DNA from: Desulforamulus ferrireducens
Lineage (GTDB): Bacteria > Bacillota > Desulfotomaculia > Desulfotomaculales > Desulfotomaculaceae
Reading direction: 5' to 3'
Length of the DNA stretch: 64,000 nucleotides
Assembly (NCBI RefSeq): GCF_002005145.1
Contig: NZ_CP019698.1
Span: 2,356,001 to 2,420,000, forward strand
The position numbers and the translations under genes are program-made. Below, piece after piece: positions 1 to 7,018 of this stretch. Position 1 is the first letter of the stretch; each line of letters begins with the position of its first letter. The notes under the pieces were generated by a model. It worked only from the letters and a program-made list of their open reading frames with translations. It was not told the DNA's origin and did no database searches.

Positions 1-192
1 GGATAAATGTCAAAAATTTATTAATTTAATTTTAACTTTTGAATTCTTCTAAATAAGCATGTGCTAAATCTGATATATTCCTGAATCCGTAAAGTATTTT
101 TTTGTCTCACCCCTTAATTTGTAGGTAGATGAAGGAATATGTAGAAATATACATTAAATCAATATTCCTACTCTTCACCTCAGGGGTGCAAC

Positions 193-504
193 ATGAAAAA
201 GATAAAAACCAAGAAAATTAAAACAAAAAATGTAGATGATGATAGGCTCACTATCTTTGAAATTGAACAAGGTGACGAAGAATTATCGACTCATTCTGGT
301 TTAGCTCTTATAGGAGCATTACTAGCTAATACCAAGATAAAAACTCGGCTAAACAAGACAATGTCTGCTGAACAAAAGAAACCCCATATTTCTAATGGAA
401 GTGTTGGTATTGCCTACATTGGCCTACTATGCCAAGGAAAGAGTGATTTTCGGTTTAACCCCCTATTATTAGAGTCTATATCCCAAAATCAACTTATATC
501 ATAG
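193..504 (+). pseudogene. N-terminal fragment of an IS1380-like DDE transposase
   Basis: A 103-codon frame begins with a lysine-rich start and contains a GLALIGALLANTKI stretch and a following helical segment that look like the N-terminal part of IS1380-family transposases. The family runs to about 430-470 residues, so only the first quarter is here and no DDE residues are present. The reading frame stops at 504, about 40 bases before the structured 3' end of the neighbouring IS3 element, so that element probably broke it. The leader at 109-186 holds an imperfect inverted repeat (cacccc near 109, ggggtg near 183). Family assignment rests on motif memory and is moderate; being a fragment is more certain. 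Confidence 0.5.
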
Positions 505-541
505 AATTGCATGTTATGAACTTAACGACGATAGACCGGCG

Positions 542-714
542 GCCTTGACAGCACTAAGGGCTGTAATACTGGATTGATTACCGACGGGCGGCTCCGAAAA
601 CATGCAGGGTTATCCCTCCCGTCGGCAGAATATTTTATCACAGCCCTTTTAACGTGCTGTCAAGGCTACCCTTCGGCGCCTAGTGCCAATCCAGGAGTTC
701 CCCTCCGGGACTCA
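542..714. repeat. Long nested inverted repeat with possible pseudoknot at the 3' side of IS3 copy 1
   Basis: Three nested stems can be read directly: GCCTTGACAGCAC at 542-554 pairs with 654-666, GGGCTGT at 558-564 pairs with 640-646, and CCGACGGG at 581-588 pairs with 618-625. In addition CTGGATTG at 569-576, inside the outer stem, is complementary to CAATCCAG at 687-694 outside it, which would make a pseudoknot. A further small hairpin lies at 696-714. It sits just past the orfB stop of the IS3 element. IS3 copy 2 has an equivalent but unrelated-sequence structure at the same place. Confidence 0.75.
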
Positions 715-730
715 CCAAAAACATGCTTTT

Positions 731-1612
731 TTAAACCTTTACAATAAATGGTTTCACTCTGCCTGCTGCTAATTCGTTGATAAATTCCAGTGGCGACAAG
801 TCATATAAACTACCATGCATGCGGCGCTGGTTGTAAAACTGAATATACTCGCTAACAATCCGGTAGGCATCTTGGTAACTGGTAAACTCGTATCTGCTCA
901 AGCAATCCCTCTCCAAAATAGCATGAAATGATTCAATATGTGCGTTTTTATTCGGTGTCTTAGGTGGAATTCGTTCATGTTCCGTACCGTATTCCAAACA
1001 AATATTTTCAAAAATATGACTTATAAACTGTGGGCCGTTATCAGTTCTAATAGTTGGTCGGGTTGTTCCAGAAAATAGTTGACGTTTCCACAAAGCTCTC
1101 TGTATAAGCTGGGCGGCATGTTTTCCTTCGCAGGAAAGTCCAATGTGATAATCTATAATCATTCGATCATAGACATCTATGATGCTCATTAAGTAAAAAA
1201 ATCTGTCTTCACCTACAATATAGCCGTATTTAACGTCGATTTCCCATAACTGGTTAGAGCTTGTTATTTCACGGTTTATAGCAATTTTGCGTGGATGCTT
1301 TAGGTGTACCCGGCGCTGGGGCTCTAATATATCCAATTCCTTACACAGGCGATAAACTTTCTTTTTATTAATCACGAGTTTGTATTGGCGCTGCAAACAA
1401 CGCGTAAGTTTACGGTATCCATATATGTTTTCTTCACCGGCAATTAGCTCTAATAGCCATTCTTTAATTTGTTCATCGCTAACTAGCTGGCTATTTAAGG
1501 TAAACGAATATCCCGGGATTTTCCTTCCGCCACGGTATTCCCGCTGTTTCTTTGGAGGATTTTTTTTGCGGTAATAGTAGGTAGCTTCGTTTACGCCGAC
1601 AATCCGCAACAC
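731..1612 (-). CDS. IS3-family transposase OrfB (DDE integrase domain)
   Basis: The 293-residue protein has an HTH_21-like N-terminal region (CxxYGYRKLTRCLQ context) followed by an rve integrase core. The catalytic triad is visible: first D in WEIDVKYGY, second D in IRTDNGPQF, and E in NAHIESFHAILERD, with the C-terminal YNQRRMHGSLYDLSPLEF block typical of the IS3 family. In nature it would be made as an OrfAB fusion through -1 frameshifting at 1684-1690; the ATG at 1612 gives OrfB alone. No internal stop is present, so this copy looks intact and about 70 percent like copy 2 by eye. Confidence 0.9.
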   Translation of the reverse strand: MLRIVGVNEATYYYRKKNPPKKQREYRGGRKIPGYSFTLNSQLVSDEQIKEWLLELIAGEENIYGYRKLTRCLQRQYKLVINKKKVYRLCKELDILEPQRRVHLKHPRKIAINREITSSNQLWEIDVKYGYIVGEDRFFYLMSIIDVYDRMIIDYHIGLSCEGKHAAQLIQRALWKRQLFSGTTRPTIRTDNGPQFISHIFENICLEYGTEHERIPPKTPNKNAHIESFHAILERDCLSRYEFTSYQDAYRIVSEYIQFYNQRRMHGSLYDLSPLEFINELAAGRVKPFIVKV

Positions 1613-1631
1613 GATGGCGGCTGGGTATCCC

Positions 1632-1690
1632 CGGGCTATCCATTTGTCGGCTATTTCTATTCGGTCTGAAAGCCCGGGTTTTTCTTTTTT
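1632..1690 (-). promoter_or_regulatory. Programmed -1 frameshift signal of IS3 copy 1
   Basis: On the minus strand the codons ATA AAA AAG near the end of orfA form the slippery heptamer A AAA AAG at 1684-1690. A few bases downstream CCCGGGCT (about 1671-1678) pairs with AGCCCGGG (about 1632-1640), giving a strong stem with a loop of about 30 bases. OrfB lies in the -1 frame. The same arrangement is conserved in copy 2. Confidence 0.8.
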
Positions 1691-1983
1691 ATGAGATCCC
1701 TCAATATGGCGATTTCAAGATCCTTTTCGCCCAGGATTTTTTTGAGCTGGTTGTTTTCTTTTTCCAATTGCTTAAACTCTTGAGGTGAGGGTACGTAAAC
1801 TGCTGTTTTCTTTGCACCGCTGCTTGTATACTCCCACGCTTTGTGTTTTGAATCACTAATCCAGCGGTAAAGGGTTTTGGGGCTTATTTCATGGCGTTTA
1901 GCTACTTGTCCAACATTGCCGGTTTCCGCTGCTTCCTGAATTAATTGTTCTTTAAATTCTTTAGGGTATCTTTTGCGCTGCAT
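1657..1983 (-). CDS. IS3-family transposase OrfA (HTH_Tnp_1)
   Basis: The 108-residue protein opens with MQRKRYPKEFKEQLIQEA and a helix-turn-helix around residues 20-45 (VGQVAKRHEISPKTLYRWI), then a leucine-zipper-like coiled coil around residues 70-100 (FKQLEKENNQLKKILGEKDLEIAILRD). This is the DNA-binding and dimerising half of an IS3 transposase. A GGGGGATAAGA stretch just upstream of the start at 1983 can act as ribosome binding site. The last codons contain the slippery A AAA AAG heptamer used to fuse it to OrfB. Confidence 0.9.
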   Translation of the reverse strand: MQRKRYPKEFKEQLIQEAAETGNVGQVAKRHEISPKTLYRWISDSKHKAWEYTSSGAKKTAVYVPSPQEFKQLEKENNQLKKILGEKDLEIAILRDLIKKKNPGFQTE

Positions 1984-2053
1984 TCTTATCCCCCTTCTGT
2001 TGATTAAAGTTTATATCATTTAGGGATAAGACTCAAATCCTTTTAAGGGGCTA

Positions 2054-2317
2054 TATAGATATCTTACAAAATTCCCAAAGGGAAAATGTGTTAACTGTAA
2101 CTAAATACTATAGAAATTACATCTATTCTATTTCCTCAACCCCCTGTAAAAAATGGTGTTATCTAATCTGGTAACTCAACTATGAATTTTCAGGGCGGTT
2201 GATATGTTCCCACAAACAATAAAATTAATGATTCCCTGACATTGCCACATCCGCAGGAACAGTCCTGAGAAAAGCAAAATGTTTGGAAACCCTTTATTTA
2301 CAAGCTTTTCAGTTTTT
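2054..2317. other. Gene-free stretch left of the element junction
   Basis: I see no convincing gene here. A short open frame runs rightward from about 2054 to 2166 without an obvious start. GGTTGATATGTTCCCAC at 2197-2213 would encode VDMFP, the motif just upstream of the attachment site in the rlmD gene, and is discussed as a possible attachment-site scar. Confidence 0.4.
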
Positions 2318-2358
2318 TATTTCTCAACCTTTGACATCAATGTGACGCACTCAACGTG
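2318..2358 (-). pseudogene. Displaced 3' tail of rlmD (attachment-site remnant)
   Basis: Read leftward from 2358 the sequence encodes HVECVTLMSKVEK followed by TAA. This is the canonical C-terminus of RlmD/RumA 23S rRNA uridine-C5 methyltransferases. The intact gene at 31174-32550 ends HVECVAWMSRVV, and the two share the exact 11-bp core at the first codons of this tail. The simplest reading is that an element recombined into the core and pushed the native tail here, 28.8 kb away. Confidence 0.85.
2348..2358. other. Left attachment junction of the rlmD-integrated element
   Basis: CACTCAACGTG, identical to 31202-31212. On the minus strand it encodes the HVE codons of the RlmD C-terminus. The bases on its left continue as the native rlmD tail; those on its right belong to the element. 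Confidence 0.8.
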
Positions 2359-2668
2359 GAACGAGCCGCTTGGATTGATGTCTTGGGCTGATTTTTTGAA
2401 CCTTACGTTTACGGGAACATATCAATGGGTTATTGGCTATTTTTGAAAAAACCGAGGTTCGTGAAAACATATCAACCTTCAAACCAAAATTTTCAATTGT
2501 AATTTTTATCTTATATTCTTTATCATTGATCATTAGTAGCAATTCAGCAGTTAATGAATCATTTTTGTTTATTATTTTTTCTTGGTTGTAATATTTAACC
2601 TTTAATGTTTCATTTTCTAAAAGCTCCAAAGAAATCTTATCTAAAGCTGAAATGCGGACGTGGGACAA
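2351..2668 (-). CDS. Small hypothetical protein at the element left end
   Basis: A 105-codon frame (start at 2668) whose first 65 residues (acidic, lysine-rich, MSHVRISALDKISLELLEN onward) could be a real small protein. The rest runs through VDMFSRTS, which resembles the rlmD motif next to the attachment site, and terminates inside the attachment core, so the C-terminus is probably not native. I recognise no family. It may be a remnant fused across an old integration scar rather than a functional gene. Confidence 0.25.
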   Translation of the reverse strand: MSHVRISALDKISLELLENETLKVKYYNQEKIINKNDSLTAELLLMINDKEYKIKITIENFGLKVDMFSRTSVFSKIANNPLICSRKRKVQKISPRHQSKRLVPR

Positions 2669-3090
2669 TTCATTATTTGTTTGACAGCCAAATTCTTGCT
2701 CAATGGTTAAAATGGAATCCTCACTATCTCAATAAATTGATAACTATCTACAATTATCTCTCAAAAACGCAGTATTTCATTTTTTCATCAGCAATGTGCT
2801 TTCTATAAACATACAAATATGAGTATTTCTGGTTACATCGGGTCAGACAATGACAAGCTTCCAACTGGAAACCGCTGCTGTCAAATATGGTCCACCCCAC
2901 TGAAAAATAATTTCTCCGTAACACAACCCTATCATGTCTCCCTGAGTACCCCCTGGCAGGGTCTCTACATTCCTTCGTTCGGCTTACCGGAGCCAGTGTG
3001 GCTTTTTGTCTTAAATACGGGGTCAACCATTGGCTGCCCTGATGGAGGAATCCTTGCTCACTCGCTTGCTGCCGCTATGGCTTTTTTGCC
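2669..3090. other. Gene-free stretch between the element left end and the IS110 transposase
   Basis: No supported gene. The part nearest 3091 is probably the 3' non-coding end of the IS110-family element; its exact terminus cannot be placed because IS110 elements lack clear terminal inverted repeats. Confidence 0.4.
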
Positions 3091-4362
3091 TTATGCAGCC
3101 TGCAATCTGGCGTCTCGGTGTCCTTTGCCTACTTTGCTTCCATCGTAATACTCGCGTCTTTTGCATACCGCTAGCATTACCTTGATCATCTTGACTGCTA
3201 CCGCTATTAATGCTTGCTTTCCTGCCAGTGGGTTCTCTTGCCTTGTGGTCAGGTATCTGTAGAAGTTCTTCATCTCTGGGTTTCTGGCCACTGATACCAG
3301 CGCTATCTGGTACATCAGTTGCAGTAGTGACGGCCTGCCCCGTTTGCTGACGGTTGTCTTGCCTTTGTGCTGACCAGAACTGTTTTCCTTCAGGTTTAAG
3401 CCGGCCTTCTTTTGCACCTGTTTGTAGTTTTCATAGTCATCAGGGTTACCTATCTCAGCTAAAAATGCCGCGGCACTTACCACCCCTACTCCTTTAATGC
3501 TGGTAAGATATTTACCCATACCGGTCTCTTCTATCTGCTCGGCCATTTTGATTTCAACGTCTTTAATCTGGCGCTGGATAAGTTCTAGCTGCTCAACCAG
3601 ATGATACACCTGGTTTCTGGCCCCTTTTAACCCTTCTTTGATCCCTATGGAATGTGAAGCAGCTTCCCTTAATTTCCGGGCTCTCTTTTGGCCTACCCGA
3701 TTAGTGGTGGCCTCTTTCAGCCCTTCGCACAGGGTTTGCTCTTCTACTTCCAAGATGTCAGCTGGGAATGGGTAGTGTGTCAGAATATATATGGCCCCCT
3801 TACCCAAGATGTCTTTGAATACGTCCGCAAACTCGGGAAAGAATTGGTCCAGTATGGTCGTCAGCTGGTTCTTTAACTGCCAACGCTTCTTAATCAACTG
3901 CAGCCGTTCTGCATTGGAGTTCCTTAATTCTGCCCAGACCCCGTAGTTTAATGGGGCAAAGAAGTAGTTGCCTTGGCTTACCAGCCTGGCTATGACGCGC
4001 GCGTCTTTTCTGTCATTTTTGGTAGGACTGTTATCATCAAATTCCTTGCTGCGATTTACATGGTACGGATTTACCAACACCACCTGGCACATCCCTGTGT
4101 TCGCCAGAAAATAGGCCAGCGGCTTGAAATAATGCCCTGTAGGTTCCATCCCCACCACAATGCTGTGTGCACCCAGTTTCTGCTTTAGAGCATTCAGGGT
4201 GAAAAGAAGATTCTCAAATCCTTCCCGGGTATTTCGGATGGCAAAGGCTTTGCCAACCGGCATCCCTTCGTACATCACCGTCGCCCAATGAACGCGCTTG
4301 GCAATGTCTACTCCAACTACTACAGTTTTGGGTTGAATTAGCTTGGCATCCTTTGTTATCAT
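3091..4362 (-). CDS. IS110-family transposase (RuvC-like DEDD recombinase)
   Basis: The 423-residue protein has the two IS110 domains. An N-terminal RuvC-like DEDD domain starts VVVGVDIAKRVHWATVM (first D near residue 19) with GMEPTGHYFKPLA and NRSKEFDDNSPTKNDRKDARVIARL further on (E and DxxD positions). A C-terminal Transposase_20 domain contains SIKGVGVVSAAAFLAEIGN and AGLNLKENSSGQHKGKTTVSKRGR, the segment carrying the catalytic serine. Length is normal and no stop interrupts it. The start at 4362 is the first ATG, preceded by CCAGGAGTGA. It lies inside the rlmD-integrated element. Confidence 0.93.
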   Translation of the reverse strand: MITKDAKLIQPKTVVVGVDIAKRVHWATVMYEGMPVGKAFAIRNTREGFENLLFTLNALKQKLGAHSIVVGMEPTGHYFKPLAYFLANTGMCQVVLVNPYHVNRSKEFDDNSPTKNDRKDARVIARLVSQGNYFFAPLNYGVWAELRNSNAERLQLIKKRWQLKNQLTTILDQFFPEFADVFKDILGKGAIYILTHYPFPADILEVEEQTLCEGLKEATTNRVGQKRARKLREAASHSIGIKEGLKGARNQVYHLVEQLELIQRQIKDVEIKMAEQIEETGMGKYLTSIKGVGVVSAAAFLAEIGNPDDYENYKQVQKKAGLNLKENSSGQHKGKTTVSKRGRPSLLQLMYQIALVSVARNPEMKNFYRYLTTRQENPLAGKQALIAVAVKMIKVMLAVCKRREYYDGSKVGKGHRDARLQAA

Positions 4363-4371
4363 GAAATCACT

Positions 4372-4449
4372 CCTGGTATTTAGATTTAGGGTGAGCCCGT
4401 GTATGCAGCATATCGCTGCTTTTTAGGCCGCCCTATTCTTTATACCAGG
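4372..4449 (-). ncRNA. Candidate bridge RNA region of the IS110 element
   Basis: The non-coding end upstream of the transposase holds an inverted repeat CCTGGTAT (4372-4379) / ATACCAGG (4442-4449) enclosing a hairpin GCAGC-ATATC-GCTGC (4405-4419) and G/C-rich paired segments. In IS110-family elements the structured bridge RNA is encoded in a non-coding end. I see structure in the right place but cannot identify target-binding and donor-binding loops, and bridge RNAs are usually longer, so boundaries are uncertain. Confidence 0.3.
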
Positions 4450-4516
4450 TTTCCTTTTCCCCCTTCAAAGCCGCTCTACTTCTTTACAGGAATGCTTGTA
4501 TTGTTATAGCTACACT

Positions 4517-5293
4517 TTAATATAGTTGTTCTTCCTTATTGAAGAATGTACGATAGCCCAACTGCAGCATAATGATAACAGTAAGTGCGACAGCGCCAAG
4601 AATTCCAAGCATTATGGCAATTTGATAAGCAATAGCTGTTGTCGGTGAAGTGCCGGAAAGAATTTGACCTGTCATCATCCCCGGCAAAAAAACTATACCC
4701 ATTCCAACCATTGAATTGATGGTTGGCATAATAGCTGCATCAAAAGTACTGTTGATTATGCTTCTTGTTGCAGCCTGTGGTGTTGCTCCAAGCATCAGTG
4801 TTTCTTCCACCAGAGCTTTCTGTGTTGTCATTCCTTCGAGCAGGGATTTAACGCCAAGTGATATCCCCGTCATTGAATTGCCAATAAGCATTCCGGCTAT
4901 TGGCACAAAATATTGCGGATCATACCATGGGGAAATCCGCACTACGACAAATAGAAAATATAAAAGACACGATAGAGTACCTATGCTCATGGAAAAAGCA
5001 ATAACTTTTTTTAAAGGGTTTGATAGTCTTCCTTTGAATTTTTTAAATACAGTATAAACTGCAAAGGCCTCCATGAGCAAAATGATTCCTCCGGTAATGA
5101 ACGGGCTGGGATTGTTAAATATATACACCAGTATATATCCGGTCAAAACAAGCTGCAAAGTCATTCTGACAGAGGATATAACGATTTCTTTTTCTCTCTT
5201 TATTCCCCGTATTCTTACAATTGCAAGCACGATTAAAACAAACAGATACGCAAACGCAACCTGCCAGACTGTTAAATCAATGATTTCGTTCAT
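4517..5293 (-). CDS. fetB: FetB-like ABC exporter permease (UPF0014/YbbM family)
   Basis: The 258-residue protein (start ATG 5293, preceded by GGAGGTGCAATA) is a multi-helix membrane protein with the UPF0014 hallmark MLIGNSMTGISLGVKSLLE and RSIINSTFDAAIMPTINSMVGMGIVFLPGMMTGQILSG. Family members with their ATPase (FetA/YbbL) form an exporter linked to iron homeostasis and peroxide resistance. It overlaps the ATPase gene by 17 bases, so both are translated together behind a PadR gene. Substrate is inferred from family only. The operon sits inside the integrated element between IS110 and IS200 and is cargo. Confidence 0.8.
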   Translation of the reverse strand: MNEIIDLTVWQVAFAYLFVLIVLAIVRIRGIKREKEIVISSVRMTLQLVLTGYILVYIFNNPSPFITGGIILLMEAFAVYTVFKKFKGRLSNPLKKVIAFSMSIGTLSCLLYFLFVVVRISPWYDPQYFVPIAGMLIGNSMTGISLGVKSLLEGMTTQKALVEETLMLGATPQAATRSIINSTFDAAIMPTINSMVGMGIVFLPGMMTGQILSGTSPTTAIAYQIAIMLGILGAVALTVIIMLQLGYRTFFNKEEQLY

Positions 5294-5930
5294 TATTGCA
5301 CCTCCTGCTCGAGCATCTGCCTTCCGATATTTCAATTATTGTGTCGGAGTATTTTTCAGCAATTGCTTTTGAATGGGTTACCATTACAAGAGTTTTATTT
5401 TCTCTTCTAACATGCTCTGTTACCATATGAATTATAATTTCTTCCGTCTCATCATCCAGCGCAGATGATGGTTCGTCAAGAAGATAAACATCTGGGTTAA
5501 GTATCAGCACCCGGCCTAAAGCAAGCCTTTGTTTTTCTCCTCCTGAAAGAGTATTTGCTGAACTTTCAAGCGACTTTTTTAACTTAACCTGCTCTAAAAC
5601 CTGATAAAGCACTTCATCGCTTGGAATTTCTCTTTGCTGAAACCTTAGCCCTGCAATTAAATTGTCCCTGATACTTCCTTCAAACATGGCAGGACTTTGA
5701 GAAAGCATGGTAACGCGTCTACGGTGAGCAACAGAATTTATCTCTTTCAAATCCACACCATTAAATAAAATCCTGCCCTGCGTGGGAGAAATCATTTTAT
5801 TCAACATTTTCAAAATTGTTGTTTTACCGCTGCCGCTTGCACCAACTAGGGTTGTTATTTTCTCCTTTTCTATATAAAGCGTCGGCAGGTCTAATACACC
5901 CTTGTATCTTACATCAATAAATTTAAACAT
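5277..5930 (-). CDS. fetA: FetA-like ABC transporter ATP-binding protein
   Basis: The ABC ATPase begins MFKFIDVRYKG at ATG 5930, with GGAGGATGACA just upstream; an in-frame extension to 6071 lies wholly inside the PadR gene and is unlikely. Walker A is VGASGSGKTT (about residues 28-37), the Q-loop is in LSQSPAMFEGS, the signature is NTLSGGEKQRLALGR, Walker B is VYLLDEPSSALDD and the switch His is in VMVTHSKAIAEKY. At about 217 residues it is a minimal nucleotide-binding subunit, pairing with the permease encoded next. The overlap with the PadR stop (8 bases) implies translational coupling. Confidence 0.83.
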   Translation of the reverse strand: MFKFIDVRYKGVLDLPTLYIEKEKITTLVGASGSGKTTILKMLNKMISPTQGRILFNGVDLKEINSVAHRRRVTMLSQSPAMFEGSIRDNLIAGLRFQQREIPSDEVLYQVLEQVKLKKSLESSANTLSGGEKQRLALGRVLILNPDVYLLDEPSSALDDETEEIIIHMVTEHVRRENKTLVMVTHSKAIAEKYSDTIIEISEGRCSSRRCNNERNH

Positions 5931-6261
5931 TGTCATCCTCCTTTGCAATTCCAATCTCACCAACCAACTCAGCCAGATATTTCTTGGCTTCAATAAGCTC
6001 TTTTTTCCCTGCTTCTGTAATAACATAGTATTTACGGATTTTGCCGCCAACGTTTTCATCATAATGCTCAATCAAACCTTCTTTTTCAAGGTTATGGAGA
6101 ATAGGATACAACGTCCCTGGGCTCAATTTATATTCATGTTCGGATAATTCCTCAATCATCCAGCTTCCATAAACAGGCTCTTTGTCCGCATGGTGCAAAA
6201 TATGCAAGCAGATAAAACCTTGAAACAACCGCTTGTTAACAAAACCAGTCATTGTTTTCAC
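5923..6261 (-). CDS. PadR-family transcriptional regulator
   Basis: The 112-residue protein has a winged-helix PadR fold: FICLHILHHADKEPVYGSWMIEEL as the first helices, the recognition region YKLSPGTLYPILHNLEKEGLI at about residues 45-68, and a wing KIRKYYVITEAGKKEL, then a short dimerisation helix. PadR proteins usually repress adjacent genes and respond to small ligands. It is the first gene of a three-gene operon with fetA and fetB, so it most likely controls the exporter and itself. The start at 6261 follows GAGGTGAAAACA. Confidence 0.85.
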   Translation of the reverse strand: MKTMTGFVNKRLFQGFICLHILHHADKEPVYGSWMIEELSEHEYKLSPGTLYPILHNLEKEGLIEHYDENVGGKIRKYYVITEAGKKELIEAKKYLAELVGEIGIAKEDDNV

Positions 6262-6265
6262 CTCA

Positions 6266-6335
6266 TTATCGATTCTATTATCTATTTCCGCTATCGAATT
6301 TCGTTATCGTATTTAGTTATTATTATAGTACAGCT
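6266..6335 (-). promoter_or_regulatory. Candidate PadR operator/promoter region
   Basis: The A/T-rich region before the PadR gene contains three copies of TATCG (in ATTATCGATT, CTATCGAATT and TTATCGTATT) within about 50 bases. Repeated partial dyads directly upstream of an autoregulated PadR gene suggest an operator. A clear -35/-10 pair was not assigned. Confidence 0.25.
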
Positions 6336-6479
6336 AAAATGCAGTTGTCAATCGTTTCTAATTTTCAAAATAAATAAATATCCACCAGCTTAGCTGGTGG
6401 TATTTCTTTAGCCCTGTAAGGGCATGATACCTGCTGTGCCTTAAGGCACTCTGTAGTTCCGCCAGCTGCATAAAATTCT

Positions 6480-6887
6480 TTACTTGCTACCCTTAAAAGG
6501 GTCCATATATTCTTTTAGACTTATTTGATCTGACATCATATCTTCGTGTAATTGATTTTTTATATATTGCTCTATTGCCTTTTTATTTCTTCCTACCGTA
6601 CTCACATAATATCCTCTACACCAAAAGTGTCTGTTCCCATATTTATATTTGAGATTCCCGAACTTTTCAAATATCCTTAAACTACTTTTACCTTTTAGAA
6701 ATCCCATAAAACTTGATATACTTAATTTTGGTGGGATTGCTACTAGCATATGTATATGATCTGGACATGCATTGGCTTCTATTATCTGCACTCCTTTCCA
6801 ATCACATAATTCTCGTAATATCTTCCCTATTTCTTTCTTTTTCTTTCCATATATTTCTTGTCTTCTATACTTTGGAGCAAATACTAT
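6480..6887 (-). pseudogene. IS200 TnpA, main (3') part of the split gene
   Basis: This part encodes IVFAPKYRRQEIYG, then ANACPDHIHMLVAIPP, the HUH motif region of Y1 transposases, and near the C-terminus GYYVSTVGRNKKAIEQYIKNQ with the catalytic tyrosine. The first 19 codons lie 3 kb away at 9957-10013, moved by ISLre2 insertion at AAATACTAT (6879-6887). The protein is therefore not made as a whole, though an internal ATG could give a 103-residue fragment that lacks the first strand. Confidence 0.88.
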
Positions 6888-7018
6888 GTTAGTGTAAAAT
6901 TACTATGGGAAAAAATTAAGAAATAGAAGAAAAGAGTATCTCCCTGTGATATCATGTAATTTGACAAAGAACCACAAGAATCACAGAAAGGAAGATACTC
7001 TTATGGAATTCATTATAC

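Larger units (their letters stand above)
542..2053 (-). mobile_element. IS3-family insertion sequence, copy 1
   Basis: This element has orfA (1657-1983) and orfB (731-1612) on the minus strand, a frameshift signal between them, and a structured 3' non-coding tail. Its 5' end matches copy 2 at 29259-30802: TAGCCCCTTAA read inward from 2053 against TAGCCCCCTAA in copy 2. The opposite end is not resolved because I see no clear matching terminal repeat near 500-541; a TCACCCCTTAA-like sequence near 107 is an alternative. Left boundary is therefore approximate. Confidence 0.7.

Noticed and set aside
107-127. TCACCCCTTAATTTGTAG as the missing end of IS3 copy 1
   Set aside because: Similar to the copy 2 terminus but also one arm of a local inverted repeat (109-186) before the IS1380-like fragment; using it would place a foreign transposase fragment inside the IS3 element.
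2754-3148. Frames of 90 and 109 codons between the left junction and IS110
   Set aside because: They run through the non-coding end of IS110 and the transposase 3' part, without family motif or ribosome site.
4716-5372. Rightward open frames opposite fetB and fetA
   Set aside because: They are antisense to well-supported ABC transporter genes with recognisable motifs and have no independent signals.
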